Origin: Ottelia alismoides
Taxonomy: Eukaryota; Streptophyta; Magnoliopsida; Alismatales; Hydrocharitaceae
Assembly (NCBI GenBank): GCA_037367405.1
Contig: JAZKJV010001874.1
Span: 248,001-312,000, forward strand
Direction of reading: 5' to 3'
DNA: 64,000 bases
The position numbers and the translations under genes are program-made. Below the pieces are notes generated by a model, which saw only the letters and a program-made list of their open reading frames with translations, did not search any database and was not told the DNA's origin. Every line of letters starts with the position of its first letter. The first letter of the stretch is position 1. This document shows positions 34,572 through 46,851 of the stretch, piece by piece.

Positions 34572-37141
34572 TGATCAAACTACAAGTTTTTTTGGAAGAA
34601 AAACGAAGGGTGAAGCCCCACGAATGGCGCTCACCGCAAATTTATTTCATTATCACCGAAAACAGAAATAGAAATGGAGATGCCCCAACGGCCCCACACA
34701 AGAATACAAGAAGGATCATTACCATGCCATCAAAGCCCGATAACTGCCCACCCTCTCACACACGTGCCGACACCCTTTTACAACACCGGGCACAAACCAA
34801 AGACCAAAACTACATTCCATAGAGATATCAGAGCCCGATAATGACCCAACACCCTCCCGCAGTTGAATTGATGTCCTTTGAAAATTTATTCATTTCTTGA
34901 ACACCTAATCGCCCAGAGGATTGCAAAAGGCCCAATCGCATCCTCCTGAGAACTCCCACAAGCTGCCTAATCGAACTCCAATACGTCTCGTTGTTCATCG
35001 AATGCAACCACGTCATCGTCGCATAATCCCACACCGTGGCCGACGATCCGCAACCAAAGAAGAGAAGCCCATGGTCCTCCTGCTCAACGTCGCATCTGTC
35101 GCAAAGAATCTCCCCGCTGCCCAGACGTCTCGCCTTGCGTGCCTCGGAAAGCAATCACCCGCATCTCACCAAACAGAAGAAAATCTTGATCCGCATAGGA
35201 ATCTGGTAGCCCAAATAATTCTATAGACCCAGGCATTCTCCTCCCTAACCTCCCGGTGTTGCCTGGCGAACACTTTGTACGCCTTCTTCACCGAAAAGCT
35301 CCCCTCCTTCCAAACGAAACGGTCTTTGCCATCATTGGGAGCCCCCACATCTACTAGATCTCTTAAGAGGGCCACGATATCAACGCATCTCTGGTCTGAC
35401 AAAGCGGAAACGAAAGATGGGCACCAAGATCCCTCCCCCAAACCTCACACACCGCAGCACTCCTATCCCTCGCACTGGTGAAAAGGCATGGATATTTCTC
35501 CCCGAAGGGACCCATCCTCAACTAATCATCCAATCAGAATCTAAATCCATGTCCATCACCCAACATCAGTCTCACCATCCCCCCCCCCCCAGTTCCCACA
35601 AGACACTCATCAAACCCCTCTAAAGAGACGACGGCTTCCTACACGCCTCAGAGCTCCAAGAACTTCCAACCCCATATATGTTGCGCACCATTCTGCAAAC
35701 CAATTCCTCTGACTTCCCCCAAACTCTCAATGCCCACTTCGCCATCATGGCCATATTCATGATCTCTAAATTGTGAACTCCTAGACCTCCCTCCTTCGAC
35801 ATCGTCATCGTATCCCACCCTACCAGGTGCACACTTCCTCTCTCCTATCGATCGTCAGACCAGAAGAAGCACTTCATCATCACCTCCAATCTTTTCCGCA
35901 CCCCCACAGGCATCAGCCTTGTTGAAAAGAAGAAAGTCGGGATGGCAGACAAAACAGGCTTGAGGAGGACCAGCTTTCCTCCCTTAGATAGCGTTCTGTT
36001 TTTCCAGCCTGCCAATTTATTCTCTAGCCTGACAATTACCACATTCCAATCCGCCACCCGCAGCATTCCAGCAACCAGAGGGATCCCCAAATATGTGGTC
36101 CGAAGGGACCCCTCTATACAACGCAAAATACCACAAAGCTCTTGGGCCTCCTGCGTCATCTTGAATGTGAAGACGTTGGACTTGTCTCTATTCAACCTTA
36201 GTCTCGAGATCTCCCCGAAAATCTCCATAATATATGTCGCATTTCGAGCATGCTCAGAATCCCCATCAATGAACAAAATTGTGTCGCCGGCGTATTGTAC
36301 AATGGGGATGGATGTTTCGTACCTCATGTATCTTGCATAAAATCCTCCAGCTATCACCAGCTTCATCATTACCGCCAACGTATCCGCCACTAAAACAAAA
36401 AGTAGCGGTGCTAGAGGGCACACCTGTCACACATCCCGTTGGGGCTGGAAGAAACCCCCATCCGGTCTGCCATTCACCAGCACAGAATAGACGTTGTAGT
36501 GATGCATCTCTTTACCCAATTAATCCATGTGACTGGGAACACCCTTTTCTGCAGCGATCGCCAAAGGAAGCGCCAATCTACGTAGTTGTACTCCTTTGAG
36601 AAATCCAGCTTCCACAGGACTCCCTTGTGCTTCTCCCTCTTCCAGTGCAGCACCCACTCCGACACCAGCACCCACGAGTTCGCCATATGTCTGCTCGGGA
36701 CAAAAGCAGTCGGCTCTAGAGAGATGATTTCCCCCAGCACTCTCCGCAGTCGGTTCGTCAGGACCTTGGAAAAATCAAGTAGATGGCATTGGACAATGCG
36801 ATAGGCCCGAAATCCCCCACCCGAGCGGCCCCATCCCGCTTGGGTAGCAGGAACAGGAGCGCCATATTCAGGCTTTCAAAGCCTCTGTTTCCTCCTCAAA
36901 CTCCCATAGCACCGCCATCACATCCACCTTCACACACTCCAAGAATTCTTTGTAGAAGCACACCGAGAAACCGTCCGGGCCCGGGCCCCATCTGCATTCA
37001 GCTGCCACAGAGCCCGACGAGCCTCTTCCTCTAATATTGGCACCACCAGCTCCTTAGCCTCCTGGGAGGAGATACAACCGACTCCCCTCCCACGCCATCT
37101 CCAGTCCGCCCCTCTCGCCATCCTTGATCAAACTACAAGTT
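34572..37141 (-). mobile_element. L1-type LINE copy b, 5'-truncated, with 17-bp target duplication
   Basis: TGATCAAACTACAAGTT occurs at 34572-34588 and again at 37125-37141, a perfect 17-bp target-site duplication around the insert 34589-37124. The insert is in minus orientation: short T run at the left (A tail), then 3' UTR and ORF2 remnant, cut off 5' within the segment before RT. This fits target-primed reverse transcription with incomplete extension. Confidence 0.93.
34828..37124 (-). pseudogene. L1 ORF2 remnant (RT and zf-RVT), broken
   Basis: EEEARRALWQLNADGA (37060), PSRHMANSWVLVSEWVLHWK and LWKLDFSKEYNYVDWRF (36700-36580) belong to RT. In the 192-codon frame 36423-35845 the catalytic motif reads QYAGDTILFI, so the first Asp of YADD is Gly. 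It is followed by RLNRDKSNVFTF and LGIPLVAGMLRVADWN. Then GGLGVHNLEIMNMAMMAKWALRVWG (35790), a WKEGSFSVKKAYKVF stretch, and zf-RVT ILCDRCDVEQEDHGLLFFGC (35110). Several frame changes. No endonuclease part. Confidence 0.88.
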
Positions 37142-37771
37142 GCAGTCTAAAAGTATTCAACATGTCAAGCAAGGATGTGATGGAGTGAAGGAGCATGTCA
37201 ATATCAGTGTAAAACTTGATAAGATGTAAAGTAAGGTTACCTCATGGAAAAGCAATGCCATGGTAAGGAATTGACCATGAACCAGAGGGTTGCTATTGAG
37301 AATGTACCCTATCTTACAGCCAATGTGATGAGTATCTTTCCTTGACACTGTCAAGAGAAAAATGTCTCAAGGATCTTGCTGCTTCATCATGGCATTTTGG
37401 CCAAGCATCCGGATGGATATATTCTGGAGTACTTCTCCCCTCTTAAGTTGGCATTGAGATGCAGAACAACTACACTTTGATGCACAAGCTTAAATTTTAA
37501 CCTTACCATGACATTCCCATGATGCATATAGCATACGGTAGGTTGAGCAGATTTGTGGTCACCATTACTCGCAACCTGAGGCTTCAATAAATTACAGGAG
37601 CCTCTTATAGTAGAGGTAAGGAAATTAATGGATCTAGTGGAACTTTTAATAGTGGTAGAAGTGCACCACATCACGCATCTGCATTTTAGTATACATGTTG
37701 CAGCAACCTTACATGTTGAAATAAGTTTACGTTTACTATACAATCTAGACTATTACCAAAACCAAATCCAG
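37142..37771. other. non-coding, possibly host gene intron
   Basis: Continues the target sequence of L1 copy b. A minus-strand open stretch (37352-37240, SRKDTHHIGCKIGYILNSNP) is bordered by AG and GT and could be an exon, but nothing supports it by homology. Confidence 0.3.
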
Positions 37772-40700
37772 ATGTGGGAAAAAAAATTTTTGAGGTCAGA
37801 GGGCTCCTTTGTATAGAGGAGAAACTCTTGAGGGAAAATAGCCAAGAGGAAAACTACATAGAAAGGAAATAACAAATGCGTAAATACTATTTCCTATAGC
37901 AATCCCCTCATGTTGGAGCATAGATATCTATCATACTCGGGTTGAAATAAAAATTCTAGAATGCCATCCTGGCTAGAGCCTTGGTGAATATGTCTGCAAT
38001 ATGTTCCCTAAGCTGACATGGGAAGTAGAGGTGAAGACGTCATGCATCATGTCTCTAGTGTAGTGGCAATCCACCTCAATGTGTTTGGTCCTCTCATGAA
38101 AAGCTAGATTGTTAGCAATGAACAGTGTAGCTTGATTATTACATAGTAACTCCATGAGAAGAGGTATGACAACATATAGGTTAATCATAATAAACCTAAC
38201 ACACATCATCTCATGCTTTATTGTGTCATGGCTCCATATTTAGATTCAGCAATTGACCTAGCAACAATGGTTTGCTTATTGTTTTTATTAGAGCAGTGAA
38301 CTCACAATAAACACTACAAATCCAGATGTTGTCTTCCTATCTTTTGAACATCCTGCATAGTTAGCATTTGCATAGGATGTGATCTCAAGAGAAGTCCATT
38401 TGCTGAAGAGTAACCCCGTACATAGTGAAGGCTTCAGGTACCTTAGGATCATGGAGATTGCATCCATAAGAATCTCACGTAGTTCCTCCATAAACTAGCC
38501 GACTTTGCTCAATGCAAAAGAGATGTTTGGCTTGATTATAGTCAAATATAGGAGCTCCCCTTTTAGAGCTCCATATATCTCCTCTTATCCACCACATATC
38601 TATCATCATCATAGAGCTTCGTGTGGGGATCCATAGGAGTGGTGGCAAGTCTGAATTTAGCCATCCATGTTTTTGGAAGGAGATCAGTAACGTACCTCTT
38701 CTGAGTCATCACAAGTCGAATGGTGGAGAAGGAATAGGAGCGGGGAATTTAGAAGTAGGTCTATGAATATAGATACGAGGCAATGTATGAACCACGGGAG
38801 GTATAGTAAGATCAGGACACCAAAGTGGAGGTAGAACGTAAACCTCCTTATCAGACTCGGAAGATGTTATCTAGTCAACTATGGGAGAAAAATACTAACA
38901 AACTCAATGAAAGTGAGGTCAATACTAACATAGTACTTCCGCCTAACATGATCAAAGCACCAATATCCTTTTTAGGTCTAAGAATAGCCAACAAAGGAGC
39001 ACTCGACAGATTTGGGTGAGATCTTGTCACGACCAGGAGTCAGGTGATGGACAAAGGCCACACAATCAAAGACGAGAATAGGTCATTTTTGGGAAATGCA
39101 ATTGAATTAAAAACATTTTCTTCTAACATAGAAGATGACACATGGTTCATGACATAGCAAGTAGTGAGGATAACATCTCATCAATAGGAGTGAGGAGCAT
39201 GACTATGTATCAGAAGAGTCCTGATAAGAGAGGGACATGTTTCCGCTCGACAATACCGTTCTACGAAGAAGTATAAGCACACGAAGTCTGAGAGAATCCC
39301 AAGAGGCTTGAAGAAGTGAGATAACTGACCAGTACAAAATTCCAAATCATTGTCATAGTCAATAAAAGTTTCCATAATAGAACTAGGCTCGAACCTACCC
39401 AAGAAATTCTGGAAAACTCATCAATCGTAACAAGATGGAACATATTCACACGGTAATCAGGAACACGAATAGGACCCAAATATCAAAATGCAACAGCTTA
39501 AATAAAGAATTACTGTTACGACCCTGACGACTGAGAAAACTGGTATAACGATGCTTCCCAAGTTAGCAAGCCTCACACTGGAAACTAGACTGAGATGAGA
39601 ACTGAGGGAGAATTCGACACAACTTCTATAGAGGAAGATGATCGAAACAAAGGTGCCACAGGTATAGAGAAACTGGTCAGGTAGGAACTGAAGATCTGTA
39701 AGCATAAGGAGACTGGATCAATTTGTAGAGAGCTCCTTTTTCAAGGTCAAATCCAATAACCCTGCTTGTAAGGATATCCTTAAAAAAATCAGAAAATGGG
39801 TTAAAATGGCAAGACAATTTAGATCCTTCGTAATCCGACTGATAGACAATAAATTTATAGAAAATTAGATGCATGGAAGGCATCCACCGATTCTATCCAC
39901 GTCCTGTAATAGGAAGATATCTCCCATCAGCAAGGACTACAAATCGGCCAGGTTGAACGGCTCTGTCACTACAGAGATGATGAGATGATCCAAAGTCCAT
40001 GATCCATTTTCAAATATCAATATTGTGATAGGTGGTAAGAGCATAACCTATACCCAAGGTACTAACGAAGGCAGCAATGTCAAATGAGGTTGGAGAAGCA
40101 CTAGTAGAACCAATCGTCGGGTTCATAATCTCCCTTAGACAGGAGACGAGAACGTCATACTTCTGAGGCGACAAAGTATAAGTGGGTCCAAATTGCTCAG
40201 CAACACAAGCAGATGCAAGGCAACCATGATTCTGATAGCATGTATTTTCATAGTGCCCTATACGGTTGCAGTACCTGTACTGTGGGCGAGGATGACCATT
40301 TCCTCTACCGTGAACACCAAGTCCTCTGAACTGTGACGAACCTCCTCTACCGCGAGATGCAACCATGGGAGAGGAAGTCGTAGTAGAAGTAGAAGGAACT
40401 ATAATTCCGTGCATTCGAGCTATAAGCCTCCCCAATGGGAAGGATAGAGGCACTTGGAAGAAGCTGGTTGCATGTGACATCATACTGAGGATCAAGAGTC
40501 ACAAGAAAAATACCCACCACTGTGGTGTCTCTATTTGATGAATATCATTTGGGAGGTTGGTTCCACAATGTTTCATAAGGTCCAGGTCCATTATCAACTT
40601 CCCAGGGCTTATCGGATAAGTGAGCAGTATCCGGGAGGAAGGAAAAGGCGACAGCAACAGGTTAAACCATTCTTTCTTAGTTGGGCTCACTTCAAAACTT

Positions 40701-40830
40701 TCAGTTGGTCCAAAATGGAATAATACCATATGGGTGTCCAGGAATCGATTAACCGACTTTATTTGGAGGTGTAGTCAGTTAATAAATCTGGCCCGAGTGG
40801 GCCATCCCAAAACAACCTCCGCATAATTGG
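37772..40830 (-). mobile_element. Ty1/copia element, minus strand, heavily decayed
   Basis: 3' LTR-like sequence at about 37772-37908 (TGTGGGAAAAAA...), an altered polypurine complement TCCCCTCATGTTGGAGCATAG, then RNase H, RT, integrase, protease and gag remnants in reverse order up to about 40830. The 5' LTR is not recognisable. Confidence 0.8.
37930..40730 (-). pseudogene. copia gag-pol, heavily broken
   Basis: Minus-strand pieces: gag end with WWVFFL (about 40520); GNGHPRPQYRYCNRIGHYEN with zinc knuckle CX2C...H...C (40300-40230); protease position (MDFGSSHHLC-like, about 40000); GAG-pre-integrase (39700-39560); integrase with FHLVTIDEFSRISWV (39440) and LEFCTGQLS; an RT/RNase H junction with ILRYLKPSLCTGLLFSKWTS and ANANYAGCSKDRKTTSGFVV (38460-38300); and RNase H CNNQATLFIANNLAFHERTK (38150). 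Most of RT (about 38500-39000) is shortened or scrambled. Confidence 0.78.
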
Positions 40831-42385
40831 AGGCACGTTCAAATATTAACATTGTCATTGGGTATCTCGACTCCTCATTTCCTAAAAGATATTTTGAGGA
40901 ACACGAGAATGGGAGGTGAGCCGTATCTATGGATCCTATAAGTCCCATCTACAGCTCCAGTCCGATGGTCTCCAATAACGACTCTTTAACTTCCCGAGGC
41001 GGTGATATCGAGTACGACCCTTTTAACTCCTAATAGCGGCCCTTCAGCTTCCGGAGTAGGAGACTTCGAATCGGAAATCATCGCCGGCATATATGTCAGG
41101 TGTAAACGATTGAAGTTGGTCGAAGATCATTAGAAATGGAGGGCCTTCCATCCGCTATCACAAAGCGTAGATGTAAGCCACAAGCATGGACCTCGCAAAT
41201 CAACGAAATGTGGGTCTTCAACCCAAAATAGCAACCACAACATCATAGGATTGACCTCTTCTAAGCCATTTAGCTAAAACCTTCTTGACAACAGCTAGGT
41301 TATGTAATGCATCTCGAATGAAATCCAGTGTTTTACGAAGAATAGGAATTCCTTGTACATGAAGAATCATGAGCGCCAAGTCTATCTCTGATTCTGGGTT
41401 TTCTCCAATGAACCCGTCCTGAGGCTACATGACCAAACGACAGAAGCTTGTTTGCCTCAAAATCAGAAAGTCCCCAAGCACATATCATTGACTCATTACG
41501 TCCCCAACGAAAGATTGATCAATGGAACTCTCATGCAATCTTATAACTCAAAGTGGGTCAAACTGACAAAATCCTAACCTTGATTTATTTAAGCAAAAAA
41601 TTGATGTATGCAAAATCCTAACTTAAAAAAACTCTAGTTGTAGCCCTAATTCCCAATACATGGCGCATCAGCTCTCTGCCACTTAAAAATCATATCCTTA
41701 TGAATTTTTTATCCTTGGATGCAAAGAATTGGTCCTTATTCGACCAAATAATTTGTCAACATTTCTCTCATCCTCAATGTTTCAATTATAATTTGTTTGG
41801 AGATGGGTGTAATTTACGAATTTTGTACATAATATACGACACTTTACCCTTAGTTTACTACCCAATGCTAACCCTTCCATAAGAGGTTCTGAAAGAGGGG
41901 CATTCCAGAAATTTTTTAATGAGATGTTTCTTCTCATCTTCTTGCAAAGCATAAGGAGATGTTTCTTCTCCTCTTCTTCTTGTAAAGCATGGTTCCAGTG
42001 GGAATTGTTTCCCCAAAACCCGCAAGGATTTTGGTTCATTCCACTTCCACAAGGACAGCGAGTAAGATAAAAGATTGTGCAAAGATGGTGACGCTTGCGG
42101 TGAGAGCGAGTTTGAGGAAGCTCGTGGTGTGTTGCCATGCGCTCAAGGTGGCAATCAATTGCACCACATGTGGTATTGCATACGAGGAGAATACGCGATA
42201 GTATGGGTTGCAACGTTGGAGGCGATGCATGGGTACTCCAGTGATGGCGATGAAGGCTTGACTTCGGCAATGATGCTCGCATTGGCAATGTTGGTGCTCC
42301 AATGATGGCGATGAAGGCTTGAGTTGCGGTGAAATCGGTGCTGGTAGTAGTGGGAACTCGAGTAATGGTGTTGGGTGATCCAAAG
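40831..42385. other. no gene recognised
   Basis: 40863-41600 is unrecognised. About 41565-41668 resembles 47832-47932 and may be an LTR end. 41880-42380 contains repeated TGATGGCGATGAAGGCTTGA words (42240-42320) and open frames without recognisable domains. Confidence 0.45.
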
Positions 42386-43463
42386 CATTGTTTCAGATTT
42401 CGTGAAATATCGACAAAAATTTACCGAAAATTTTTTTTGACATGGGACCGAAATTTCAAACAAAATGTCGATATAGGGGGCTTCTGTGACATCCGGATCC
42501 ATACAAACCCGAACTCGACCCGATTAGGATCCGTATAATTCAATAAAGTTATCAATCAACAATACTTGATCTAAGGGATCCTCGGTTTTAGTTTTTCTGT
42601 ACAAGCTCGTTTGCCTGTAGTAGTCGGGCATGTTTTAGTATGCCTTTTCTAGGAAGTATCTCTCACTCGTCTTAGTGGCATAGTTTTGGGTAGACCTATC
42701 ACTATATTGGACCCTACTTCCAATTAGAGGGCGAGACGGAAGAGTCTCTTAGGAGACTTCCTCAATGCTTGAGTTTTGGTTACTTTCCGCCAGCAAGCTT
42801 GGCGATGGTACATCGGGATCATCTATGTCTATATCTGAATCATCTAGGGTTACATTGAATCAATTACAGTTGAAAATTTGAAGGAGTTACATATTGAGAT
42901 TGAAATGAGTTACAGTAGAATATGACTAAGAGTTGAGATCAGTTAAGGTGGTATTGATTAGAGTTGATTGCAATCAAACCTAGCATAGAATCATTAATCA
43001 TTATCAACCATCAATCGTCGATAAATCATCAGATATTTAGATTACTACCATGAATACATACTAAGTTAGTGGACGTGTTGGAACTTAGTTAGGATGCACT
43101 ATACCTCATCGCATGCCTACAGAGGCACCCCAACCCTAATGCACTCTTCACATATTAGAGTCATAATGTGAGGTCACACACACACCAAGACCACAGACTA
43201 TCCACTAAACTTGAGAATTTAGAAAAGATCAAGAATCGGTTCAAAACCTCATCTTCCCCATTATCAAAATCCACATTTAAGATCTATAAATAACAAGAGA
43301 TTAATATAGATATACATGAGTCATTAACCACGATATACAAATATGATATATGAAAGGTGATGGGTAAAGCTTGGGACATCCCTTTAGAGTAGCAAGTAGT
43401 TGTAAGTTATTTATGCCTTATTATTGGTTTCTTTTGCAATCACCTTAAATGCATGTTAGTTTT

Positions 43464-46298
43464 AATAAATTTTCAGAGGAAGGTTTCAAGGAAGAGATTG
43501 AGGGGATGTCGAGAGGCTGGTCCCCTGAAGGCTCAGCCGTCTCAAGGTTGGCAGTAAAACTGCAGTTCTTGAGGTCGTTCCTTATCACCTTCGGAAGGGA
43601 GGTGAAAGCAAGGCGGAGGGCTAGATTGGAGGCGGCTAGGGATGGAGTTGCCTGGCTGGATGGTATAGATGATGAGAGAGGACTGATTCAAGAGTTGACA
43701 GAGAGGTTGGGCTTTCTCGAGGAATTATTGTAGGAAGACGAGAAGGAAGGGGTGGAGTAGAGGCAAAATCTAGACAAAAGTGGTTGAAAGAAGGGACACT
43801 AATACGAGCTTCTTCCCCACGATGGCATCAGGGAGGTGGAGAAGAAACTACTTGCACGAAATAGAAGTAGGGGGTAAGAATTTTGGGGGAGGCGCAGATT
43901 GGAAGTGTCGTGTGGGGTTATTTCATTGAAGCTACGCGAAGAAAAAGAGGGGAAGAATGGCAAGGGCTGGGAAAAGCGGTAAAGACGTTGTTCGGCGAGC
44001 AGACAGAGGGTCTTGTTATACCATTTATGAAGGAGGAGGCGAAGCTGGCCGTGCGGGGTTTGAATGCAGAGGGAGCCCCAGGCCGTGATGGCTTACCAGT
44101 GTTGTTTTACTGCGAGTTCTTGGGAGTTGGGACTGGTAAAGGAGGAGGTCTTGGAGGAGTTGAATAAGTTTAGGGAAGAGAACATAGGGTTTGAAAAGGT
44201 CAACAGGACCTTAGTGTTCCTCCATCCCAAGGAATCTCTGGTGGGGGTTGACGACATCAGGCCTTTAGCGCTTTCCAATGCCATTTACCTGATATTGATC
44301 AAGATTCTGGCAAATAAGCTTAAGGACATTATGGACTTGGTGGTTCTTCAGGGGCAGCCGGCTTTCATTCCGGGCCGACAGATGGCAGATGGACTGGTGA
44401 TGGTTTCAGAGATTTATCTCGAGTGGAAGCAGTCGAGGAAGAAAGGGGCCATGTGGAAGATAGATTATGCCAAGGCCTATGATTGTGTCGACTGGAAGTT
44501 CATGAGGGAGTCCCTGCGGAAGAGAAGCTTCTCGGATCTTTGGGTAGAATGGATGAAGAGATGCGTCACTACCTCATCCTACTCGATCTTGGTGAATGGC
44601 AAGCTAGGGGGGTTGTTCGTTGGCTCCTATGATTTTCTGTTGGTGGCAGATGCTTTAGCGGTATTGCTTAGGTGGGAAATTGAGACGAGGTAGTGTGAGG
44701 GCTTCCGTCAGGAGGATATTTCTGTCCCTATTCTACAGTATACGGATGATGCAATTTTGTTTCTTGGGGGCTCGAAGGATCCAAACGGCAATGTGATGCA
44801 GCTGGTAGAGATATTCAGCAGTATCTCGGGTCTTAAGATCAATAGGCACAAGTCGATTGCGATTACTTTTGGGATGGATGAGGCGGAACGCTCCAGTCTG
44901 GCAGGAATGATCGGATGCCCTATGATGGACCTTCCTATCTCCTACCTGGGGCTACCATTGGTGGCTGGGAAGCTGAAGAAATCGAACTGGGATGTACTGG
45001 TGCAGAAGATGGAGCAGAGGTTGACTAGTTGGAAAGCAATCATGCTGTCTGTGGGGGGTTGATTCTTTGAAGCATGTGCTTTCAGCAATTCCTATATTCT
45101 TCTTTTGTACCCAACCGATGCCGGTGGGGATTGAAAAAAAGGATTGAGACTTTCATGACGAGATTCTTCTGGTCGGGCGGGAAGCAACAGGGCTCCAGGA
45201 CGCACCTGGTAAGCTACGAGGGGGCATAAAGACGAAGGGCCGGGAGTTCGTAATGTTGAGTGCATGAACAAGGCGCTTATCACCAAGTGGGTGATACGCA
45301 TTTGGAGACCATCATCTTCACTGGAGGCTAGACTTGTCAGGAAACCATATGATGCCATAGGGGAGTTGGTGGTTGGTAGAGTGCAGTTTGAGTCGCCCTA
45401 TGGCAAGAATAAGCAAGGTTCTAGCGTTGATTGCTCATACACTGCAACAGAGGTGGGAGATGGCCATATATTAAGATTTTGGCAAGATAACTGGTCGGGA
45501 GATGGTGCTTTGGAGGCAAGATTTCCAAGATTATTTATGATGGCGACATCGAAGAAGAGTTGACTTTCGCAAGTGGCGGACTCGGTCACATGGTCGCCGG
45601 TTTTTGTTTCGGACCTCTCAAAGCATCACCTGGGAAAGGATTAAAAAATGCTAAAGGAGATCCCGCCACCTAGAGATTTTACTCAGGATATCGATCATTT
45701 TATGTGGGAAGGAGCATGATATTCTTTGAGAAAAAATTATAAGGAACTGAGGAAAGTGGCAGAGGAACATGATGCAGAATTACGCCAAGACATGAAGGTG
45801 GTTTGGGCAGTTAAGATTCCGTGCAGAGTGAAGGTATTTCTATGGTGTTAGAGAAGATGGCGCTTAAACAATAAAGCAAGGAGCGGGAGACTGCTTGGGT
45901 TGGAAGACATAATGTGTGACAGGTGTGATGGGATGGTGGACTCGGACCACTTGTTCTTCAATTGCTCGACATCGGAGCAGATTTGGAGGGAGGTCAGGTG
46001 CGCTTGGTTGGCGACGAGAGAGGCTGAAGCGTTCTAGAGATCGATCCGAACGGTAGGGAACAACTCCACGGATGATTGTTCTAAGCCGTTTGTTGTTCTG
46101 TGGGCCATGTGGGTAGGGAGAAATGATTGATCTTCAATAATCAAAGATTTTACTCAAAAAGTGTTGTGTCTTACTGTAATGTCTTGTACCACCTTTGGGT
46201 ATCATGGTACTGTACTCTAATTTTTACTTGATGAAATGGATTTCGCAGTGACTCACATTGGGAGATCACCTTTTTTCCTATCAAAAAAATAAGTTTTC
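43464..46298 (+). mobile_element. L1-type LINE copy c, 5'-truncated
   Basis: AATAAATTTTC (43464-43474) and AATAAGTTTTC (46288-46298) are a likely target duplication (10 of 11). The insert 43475-46287 is in plus orientation. It starts inside the segment between endonuclease and RT and ends with a 3' UTR and a short A run (ATCAAAAAAA). Confidence 0.8.
43475..46130 (+). pseudogene. L1 ORF2 remnant (RT and zf-RVT), broken
   Basis: Linker with LRSFLITFGREVKARRRARL and VAWLDGIDDERGLIQE. RT: LNAEGAPGRDGLPVLFYCEF (44060), PKESLVGVDDIRPLALSNAI, LQGQPAFIPGRQMADGLVMV, MWKIDYAKAYDCVDWKFMRE; then LQYTDDAILFLGG (44735), where the usual YADD reads YTDD; then GLKINRHKS and LGLPLVAGKLKKSNWD. C-terminus: ECMNKALITKWVIRIW (45255) and zf-RVT IMCDRCDGMVDSDHLFFNCS (45910). 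Stops and frame changes near 43730, 44165, 44690, 45060 and 45850. Confidence 0.87.
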
Positions 46299-46851
46299 GG
46301 GATGCACCAGCGCTCATGGACGTTTCTTGTTCCTTTCATGTGTGGCACGCAAGGAGCCTGCAACCATGTAGTTGATTGATGATTCCTAATATTCGTTGCT
46401 ACACCAGATGGTACAGTTATTGTTGTTATAGTTTTTGTTCAGTTTATGATGTAAAATGCTTTCTTTCTCTTCAGTCACAATTTTGGGAATACATGCATGT
46501 ATTGTGAACCTCCCTTGTACATGTTGTATATATATGGGAATTAATGAATGAAAATTGTGGTGGCACATCCTTGTTGGTTCTATAGTTGTTAGTTTAAATG
46601 TGAATGCCATTTGCAGAAACACGAAGAATTTCCTTTAAATTCCAATATAAATGTGATCGTTTACTGAATGTAATACCGCGAATGATGTAAATTGATGCTC
46701 GGATCCTCGGGAGTTCACAACTTCCTTCACAAATGTTGCTCGATTTGGGCAAAATTTAACAAATATGTACTAAACTTTTGACAAAATTTCAATAAAATTT
46801 CGTGTTGACATAGTGTCAATACGATATCCGATATCGAAATTTAAAACATTG

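Larger units (their letters stand above)
42386..46851. mobile_element. hAT-like DNA transposon, non-autonomous, carrying an L1
   Basis: The left end CATTGTTTCAGATTTCG and the right end, other strand, CAATGTTTTAAATTTCG match in 14 of 17 bases. The flanks ATCCAAAG (42378-42385) and CTCTAAAG (46852-46859) match in 6 of 8, as for an 8-bp hAT target duplication. Subterminal ATATCG/GATATCGG words resemble those of the hAT at 12007-17479. No transposase was seen. About 2.8 kb of the length is the L1 at 43475-46287. Confidence 0.72.

Noticed and set aside
37240..37352. Further exon of the FYR-domain gene
   Set aside because: AG and GT borders and an open frame exist, but the peptide shows no recognisable similarity; chance cannot be excluded.
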